From the NCBI GenBank assembly GCA_002347095.1, contig DDWZ01000026.1:1-64000 (forward strand): 64,000 bases of DNA, read 5' to 3'. Position 1 is the stretch's first letter. Every line of letters starts with the position of its first letter. Positions 59,264 to 64,000 of the stretch are shown here, piece by piece. The notes beneath the pieces were generated by a model. It ran no database searches. It was given only the letters and a program-made list of their open reading frames with translations, and was not told the DNA's origin. Both the position numbers and the translations under genes were made by a program. The DNA is from Desulfobulbaceae bacterium UBA2273 (GTDB lineage Bacteria > Desulfobacterota > Desulfobulbia > Desulfobulbales > Desulfurivibrionaceae).

Positions 59264-60349
59264 TCAGCGAGGAAATTCCAGGCTTGCCAGCCGTATCCTG
59301 CCCAACCCGCCGCCCTTGCCGGCAAGAACGCACTGATCGTATACCTGCAGATCATTGCTTTTGATAAGCAGGGTCAAATCGGCAATGTATTCGGTTCCCC
59401 GATTGGAATACAGGTGCAAGCCGTTGGCCAGGGCAAGGGAATCCATGGTTTCTTCCCTGATCTGCCGCAGTTCCTTGTATGCTGGAACCCGGTTGAGCAT
59501 CAGGATATAGGAACGAACGGAATCAAGCAGGGAAGCATATGCCACGCCGGAGTAAGCCTTGCCATCCTCGCGGCCGTCAGCCAGATGTTCGGCATTGTTC
59601 CAAGCCAAGACGCCGAACAGGTTGTTTCGCTCAAGGGAAAAACGGGAACCGCCCCACGAGGATTCAAGGGCGCCCTGGGCCATGATCAGGCTCACCGGCA
59701 CCGGACTGATGCGGCGGCGCAGATCGGCAACCTCATAGGCCCGGTACTTGCGGCAGAGGTTCCGAAGAAAAAACACCTCATTCTGGCTCAAGCCCACAAG
59801 CCGGGTATACTCTTCCGCACGCACGCCGAAATCCAAGCGTTTGGGCAGGGAGGGGAATTTTGCCAGAATCTTCTCCAGATCGGCCCGCTCTTCCTCAACC
59901 TCGGACAGGGCGATCATTGCCGCGGGAAGGAGAACATGCAAAAACGCCTTTTTCTGGGTGGCCGCATCGAGGGAAGGCATGTCCCCGGGGAACTTGCTGA
60001 CCAAAACGGCGGGAACCTCGGAAAATGGCTCCACTTCCCACAAATTATTCGCCTTGAGTTGATCCAGCAAATCTTGGGCGGAATGAACTTCGATGGTGGG
60101 AACGGACTGAAACCGCTGGGGAAAGCGGATAAATACCGAGGAAGGCTGGGTCAGGAGGGCGACAAGAAAAAAGAGCATGACCAGGGACAATCCGGAAACC
60201 ATCCGCACCATTCCCGAATCCACGGGTTTCTTGCCAAAAAACATCGGGTTTGCATCGTGTTTTGCTGCAACTACTTTCTTTTTTACAACCACAACTTTGT
60301 CCTGCTCTGGGGTTACGTCCGGGGGACGGTTTGATGCAAGGTAGTCCAT
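59264..60349 (-). CDS. Membrane-anchored glucosaminidase-domain protein (Bax-like)
   Basis: A 361-residue protein with a cytoplasmic N-terminus of about 55 residues rich in Lys/Val, one membrane segment (LVMLFFLVALLTQPSSVFI) and an extracytoplasmic glucosaminidase domain near residues 210-345, with SLIMAQGALESSWGGSRF (catalytic Glu region), NNLFGVLAW and LLDSVRSYILMLNR. It should cleave peptidoglycan glycans. The ATG at 60349 has GGAGG five bases upstream; the frame is open 81 codons further, over a structured leader, but with no better start. Confidence 0.85.
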   Translation of the reverse strand: MDYLASNRPPDVTPEQDKVVVVKKKVVAAKHDANPMFFGKKPVDSGMVRMVSGLSLVMLFFLVALLTQPSSVFIRFPQRFQSVPTIEVHSAQDLLDQLKANNLWEVEPFSEVPAVLVSKFPGDMPSLDAATQKKAFLHVLLPAAMIALSEVEEERADLEKILAKFPSLPKRLDFGVRAEEYTRLVGLSQNEVFFLRNLCRKYRAYEVADLRRRISPVPVSLIMAQGALESSWGGSRFSLERNNLFGVLAWNNAEHLADGREDGKAYSGVAYASLLDSVRSYILMLNRVPAYKELRQIREETMDSLALANGLHLYSNRGTEYIADLTLLIKSNDLQVYDQCVLAGKGGGLGRIRLASLEFPR

Positions 60350-60890
60350 ACAGTCCTCCACCTGTGCAAACGCATTACAAGAAAGCAAACGCTCTTCCCT
60401 GACCGCTGCCGTTGTTCCCCCTCTTCCTGTCCCGAAGAGGTAGGCGAACATACCAGATGCTTCGTGCAAAGGCAAGCAAAACATCACACCAACCGACCAC
60501 TTTGCCGCCGCTATATACTTTCCATAGTATAGATAGAAAATAAAAACACAACAAATAGTATTATTGTAGCATTTAAAATAATACCTAAACACCGAAGATT
60601 ACGTAACGATTTCCAGTGGTTTTCACCCTCGATTTTTTTTTTAGGATGGAAAAAAACAAGCACGGTCTTTGCTGCCGAGAGATGGCAAAGCGATGAAAAA
60701 AAAAGATACTCAGTTGAAATGCTTGCGGATCACGCAGAAGGGCTTCAGCCGCGAAGCAGTGCGGCCAGCGCGGCTAGCGCCGTTCATTCACAATCATCGT
60801 GCGAAGGAGAAATGACCTGAGTTGAAGAAGGTCTGGTGATTGCCGGCAATCGACACCAATAGTGCCGCCGCGGACACCCCAGCCAGGGGT
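60350..60890. other. Leader and upstream region of the glucosaminidase gene
   Basis: This gap carries a strong hairpin (60413-60450), an AT-rich block at about 60520-60600 likely to hold the leftward promoter, and a GC-rich stretch at 60740-60785. No gene, tRNA or convincing terminator for parC-parE is recognised. Confidence 0.5.
60413..60450 (-). promoter_or_regulatory. Structured leader hairpin upstream of the glucosaminidase gene
   Basis: On the minus strand TGTTC pairs with GAACA, and after a small internal loop CCTCTTC pairs with GAAGAGG around loop GGGACAG. It sits about 64 bases before the start codon. It may be part of a larger cis-acting RNA; no known riboswitch consensus is matched by eye. 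Confidence 0.4.
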
Positions 60891-62954
60891 TTATTCCACT
60901 TCGGCCGCCGGGGCGTCGCTTGCCGCTGCCCCGGAAGACTCGCCCCCCCCCGTGACAGCCTGGGGCGCGACCTCACCCTCCTTGGCCGGAAAAAGGGTCG
61001 GCTGCACCTCCGCCGCTGCGGCAGGCTCCTTTTCGGCAGGCAGTTCGGCGATCCGCCGCACCGGCCGGTCGGAAACCCGTTTGCCCAGGGCGGAGGCCCC
61101 CTTGATCAGCACCTCGCTGAAGCTGCAATCAACAAAATTATGGCGGGCGCGCTTGGACGGGGCGAGATGCACCCGCACCCTGCCCCCGTCACCGGTGCTC
61201 AGAAAGAGGATGGCGGAATTCTTGTGCTCCGGGAAGAGGCGGTATTCCTTTTCGAGGATGAACTTCGGGCTCTGGAACCGTTTGACATAGCAGAGATTCT
61301 GCACACCCTCGCGGTAGAGAATGTTGAACACCCGTTTTTCATCGACCTTGCCGAGCCAGAGCACATCATGGCCGACAAAGAGCTTGTCGATCACGTTGAT
61401 GACCTTGTACATGCCGTTTTGGAAAATGAGCAGCAGCTTGTCGTATTCGGAACAGGGGAAGCAATCCTCAGGTCTCGCCTTGACCTGATGGCCCAAAAAT
61501 CCGGTTTCCCTGTCATAAGCCATGGTCAGGTTGGAGAGCGCCACCTTGCGCACCTCCACCTCGCCGAAGGTGGCGATCTCGGTGCGGCGCGGGTAGAGAT
61601 GGCCGTAGCGGTTCAGGAGATCGTCCAGATAATTGATGGTATACACCACCATGTCCTTAAGATGGTTCTCCACCGCCTTGATATGGTCCCGGACCTCCTT
61701 GATGTCCTTTTTCTTTTTGTCCAGGTCGTAGCGGGAGATGCGCTTAATCCGGATCTCCAGCAGCCGTTCGATGTCTTCGGTGGTTACTTCCCGGACCAGC
61801 TTGTCCCGGTAGGGCAGCAGCGCTGCGCCAATGGTCTCGACCACCGCCTTGTAGGTTTTGCACTCCTCGATCTCTTTGTAGAGCCGCTCTTCGATGAAGA
61901 TCTGCTCCAGCAGATGGGCGTGGAGCTTTTCCTTGAGCCTCCCATGCTCGATGGTCAGCTCCTTTTCCAGATCGACGACCAGTTTCTTGGTATTCTGGCG
62001 CAGCACCTCGCTCACCGTGAGCACCGCCGGGTTGTTGTCCAGGATCACGGTGAGATTCGGGCTGATCGGCACCTCGCAGTCGGTAAAGGCGTAGAGGGCC
62101 TTGATGGTGTCCGCCGCATAGATGCCGCGCACCAGCTTGATCTCGATCTCCACCTCCTCGGCGGTGTAGTCGTTGATGCTTAAAATCTTGAGCTTGTTGG
62201 CCCGCGCCGCCTTTTCCACGCTCTCGATCAGAGACTGGGTGGTGGTGCCGTAGGGGATATCCTTGATGGTGATGGTCTTCTCGTTCTTCTCCTCGATCCT
62301 GGCCCGGCAGCGGATACGACCGTTACCGTCCTCGTAGCCGGAAACATCGATGGCCCCGCCGAGGAGAAAATCCGGATACAAGGTAAACGGCTCGTCCCGG
62401 AGGATATTCTTCTGGGCTTCCAGCAGCTCGCAGAAATTATGGGGCATGATCTTGGTGGCCATGCCCACGGCGATCCCTTCGGCCCCCTGCATCAGCAAAA
62501 GGGGAATCTTGGCCGGCAGGGCCACCGGCTCCTGCATCCTCCCGTCATAGGAGTCGGTAAACTCGGTGAGATCCTTGTTGAACATGGTCTCCCGGGCCAG
62601 GGGCGAGAGGCGGCACTCGATGTACCGGGCCGCCGAGGCCTGGTCGCCGGTGAAGATGTTGCCGAAGTTGCCCTGCCGGTCGATGAGATAGCCCTTGTTG
62701 GCCAGGTTGACCAGGGCGGAAAAGATCGAGGCATCGCCGTGGGGGTGGAGCTTCATGCAGTCGCCCACCACGTTGGCCACCTTGTGGTAACGACCGTCGT
62801 CCATGTTGAACAGAGTCTGGAGGATGCGGCGCTGCACGGGTTTTAAGCCGTCAGCCACGTCGGGGATGGCCCGCTCCCGGATAACGTAGGAGGTGTAGTC
62901 CAGGAAGTTGGTGTCAAAGAGCTTGTGCAGCTCGCCGTAATGGGAGGTTTCCAT
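60891..62954 (-). CDS. parC: DNA topoisomerase IV subunit A
   Basis: A 687-residue type IIA topoisomerase A subunit. The N-terminal catalytic core has DGLKPVQRRILQTLF, HPHGDASIFSALVNLA and the active-site tyrosine in AARYIECRLSP; a long coiled coil with EIRIKRISRYDLDKKKKDI is seen, and the C-terminal domain is short. It lacks the six-blade GyrA-box tail, so ParC is the better call. The last 60 residues are an Ala/Glu-rich tail. It starts two bases after the parE stop and both would act together in chromosome unlinking. Confidence 0.9.
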   Translation of the reverse strand: METSHYGELHKLFDTNFLDYTSYVIRERAIPDVADGLKPVQRRILQTLFNMDDGRYHKVANVVGDCMKLHPHGDASIFSALVNLANKGYLIDRQGNFGNIFTGDQASAARYIECRLSPLARETMFNKDLTEFTDSYDGRMQEPVALPAKIPLLLMQGAEGIAVGMATKIMPHNFCELLEAQKNILRDEPFTLYPDFLLGGAIDVSGYEDGNGRIRCRARIEEKNEKTITIKDIPYGTTTQSLIESVEKAARANKLKILSINDYTAEEVEIEIKLVRGIYAADTIKALYAFTDCEVPISPNLTVILDNNPAVLTVSEVLRQNTKKLVVDLEKELTIEHGRLKEKLHAHLLEQIFIEERLYKEIEECKTYKAVVETIGAALLPYRDKLVREVTTEDIERLLEIRIKRISRYDLDKKKKDIKEVRDHIKAVENHLKDMVVYTINYLDDLLNRYGHLYPRRTEIATFGEVEVRKVALSNLTMAYDRETGFLGHQVKARPEDCFPCSEYDKLLLIFQNGMYKVINVIDKLFVGHDVLWLGKVDEKRVFNILYREGVQNLCYVKRFQSPKFILEKEYRLFPEHKNSAILFLSTGDGGRVRVHLAPSKRARHNFVDCSFSEVLIKGASALGKRVSDRPVRRIAELPAEKEPAAAAEVQPTLFPAKEGEVAPQAVTGGGESSGAAASDAPAAEVE

Positions 62955-62956
62955 GA

Positions 62957-64000
62957 TTACACGACCACCAGATGATCCATGATATATTCTTTGCGCTCGG
63001 GGGTGTTCTTGCCCATGTAAAAGGAGAGCAGCTTAGGCACCTCGCTCAGGGTGTCGATATTCACCTGCTGCAGCCGCATGTCCGGGCCGATGAACTGCTT
63101 GAACTCCTTGGGGGATATCTCGCCCAACCCCTTGAAGCGGGTGATCTCCACCGCCTTCTTGCCCTTGCCGCCCAGCTTCTTTTCCGCCGCCTGCCGCTCC
63201 TTTTCCGAATAGCAGTAGATGGTCTCCTCCTTGGTCCGCACCCGGAAGATGGGGGTTTCCAGAATGTAAACATGCCCCCGCTTGACCAGGGCCTCGAAGA
63301 AATGCAGGAAATAGGTAAGCAGCAGATTTCTGATATGTAAGCCGTCCACATCGGCATCCGTGGCCATGATCACCTTGTCGTAACGCAGCGCGTCCACCGA
63401 ATCCTCGATATCAAGGGCCCGCATCATGTTGTACATCTCGTCGTTCTTGTACAACAAGGTCAGGGGCTGGCCGTAGACGTTCATCGGCTTGCCCTTGAGG
63501 GAAAAAACCGCCTGGGTCATGGGGTCGCGGGAGCTGACGATGGAGCCGGAGGCGGATTGGCCCTCGGTGAGAAAGAGCATGTTCTGGCGGTCCGGGCCCG
63601 AGGGCTTTTCCGCGCTGGGATGGTACTTACAATCCTTGAGCTGGGGGATCTTTAAGGCGACCTTCTTGGCCTTGGCCTTGGCCTCCTTGCGCACGTGCTG
63701 GAGTTCCTTGCGGATCTTGGCGCTCTGCTGGATCTTGTCGATGATGATCTCGGCCAGCTCGGTATTCTTGTAGAAGAAATCGCAGACAAAATCCTTGACC
63801 TTATTGACGATATCGCCCCGGACCTCGGTGTTGCCCAGCTTATTCTTGGTCTGCGACTCGAAGATCGGGTCCTTGACCTTGACCGCGATGGCCCCCACTA
63901 CCCCTTCCCGCACATCCTCGCCGGAAAACTTCTTGCCGGAAAAATCGTTGACCCCCTTGAGTATCCCCTCGCGGAAGGCGGAAAGATGGGTGCCGCCTTC
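62957..64000 (-). CDS. parE: DNA topoisomerase IV subunit B, C-terminal part (runs off the window)
   Basis: The 3' part of a type IIA topoisomerase B subunit; the start lies beyond 64000. The visible part of about 347 residues begins EGGTHLSAFREGIL in the transducer domain, then has the TOPRIM domain with FLTEGQSASGSIVSSRDP (catalytic Glu), and MATDADVDGLHIRNLLL (DxD metal site), ending FKGLGEISPKEFKQF. The ATP-binding domain is outside the window. It is upstream of parC in one operon. Confidence 0.92.
   Translation of the reverse strand, partial: EGGTHLSAFREGILKGVNDFSGKKFSGEDVREGVVGAIAVKVKDPIFESQTKNKLGNTEVRGDIVNKVKDFVCDFFYKNTELAEIIIDKIQQSAKIRKELQHVRKEAKAKAKKVALKIPQLKDCKYHPSAEKPSGPDRQNMLFLTEGQSASGSIVSSRDPMTQAVFSLKGKPMNVYGQPLTLLYKNDEMYNMMRALDIEDSVDALRYDKVIMATDADVDGLHIRNLLLTYFLHFFEALVKRGHVYILETPIFRVRTKEETIYCYSEKERQAAEKKLGGKGKKAVEITRFKGLGEISPKEFKQFIGPDMRLQQVNIDTLSEVPKLLSFYMGKNTPERKEYIMDHLVVV

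Noticed and set aside
59011..59364. Plus-strand open frames between the Cys-rich protein and glucosaminidase genes
   Set aside because: No ribosome site, no motif, and they overlap the end of the glucosaminidase gene.
60840..62183. Open frame of 447 codons on the plus strand
   Set aside because: Antisense to parC, whose catalytic motifs are intact.
1..64000. CRISPR arrays, insertion sequences, tRNA and rRNA genes
   Set aside because: No regularly spaced direct repeats, transposase-like protein, tRNA-like fold or rRNA sequence was recognised by reading; a dedicated scan was not possible.

Overview
The window is GC-rich chromosomal DNA that reads like an anaerobic Desulfobacterota genome, most likely a sulfur-metabolising Desulfobulbales or Desulfurivibrio-type relative. 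That placement is inferred from gene content only: an anaerobic (cobalt-early) cobalamin pathway that starts with an exported CbiK-type chelatase, a DVU0772-like small protein, V4R and NosL-type proteins, and an FmdE-like protein. There is no complete insertion sequence, prophage, CRISPR array, rRNA or tRNA. Several families of short palindromic repeats are scattered between genes, and one copy lies inside a coding region.

Layout. 0-5 kb: a lipoprotein, a repeat-rich stretch, an RNA uracil methyltransferase and leuCD. 5-20 kb: a phosphodiesterase-like HD-GAF protein; a Yej-type peptide/microcin ABC transporter operon interrupted by a PstS-like binding protein and a hybrid histidine kinase; an exported cyclophilin; small exported or lipid-anchored proteins; and an HD-GYP phosphodiesterase. 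20-27.8 kb: two FtsX-type ABC modules, NosL, a thioredoxin-like lipoprotein, a membrane protein with Cys pairs and a monoheme beta-propeller protein, arranged divergently. It resembles a copper/heme-protein maturation system but has no nosZ.

27.8-52.4 kb is a corrinoid island. A leftward operon (cbiK-btuC-btuD-btuF-cbiA-cbiC-cbiD-cbiET-cbiL-cbiF-cbiG-cbiH) is headed by a cobalamin riboswitch. A second riboswitch controls a leftward gate-domain membrane protein. A third, divergent one controls a rightward uptake and salvage operon: btuB, an exported BtuF-CbiZ fusion, tonB, a second cbiA, and a second btuF-btuC-btuD set, followed on the same strand by an FmdE-like gene and a MoeA-like gene. In sequence terms the island covers outer-membrane uptake, periplasmic binding and possibly remodelling, inner-membrane import, cobalt insertion and most of corrin-ring synthesis. 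cbiJ, cbiB, cbiP and the nucleotide-loop genes are not in the window.

52.5-64 kb: arfB, a decayed cold-shock-domain fragment, a DksA-like gene, a TPR-methyltransferase, an M20 amidohydrolase, a small methyltransferase, a V4R protein followed by a diguanylate cyclase, a small Cys-rich protein, a membrane-anchored glucosaminidase with a structured leader, and parC-parE, with parE running off the right edge.

Most promising for follow-up: the signal-peptide-bearing BtuF-CbiZ fusion; an in-frame palindromic repeat inside cbiD; an inverted pair of near-identical cobalamin riboswitch-terminator leaders controlling divergent genes, one of them an uncharacterised gate-domain transporter; and the NosL/dual-ABC/heme-propeller cluster.
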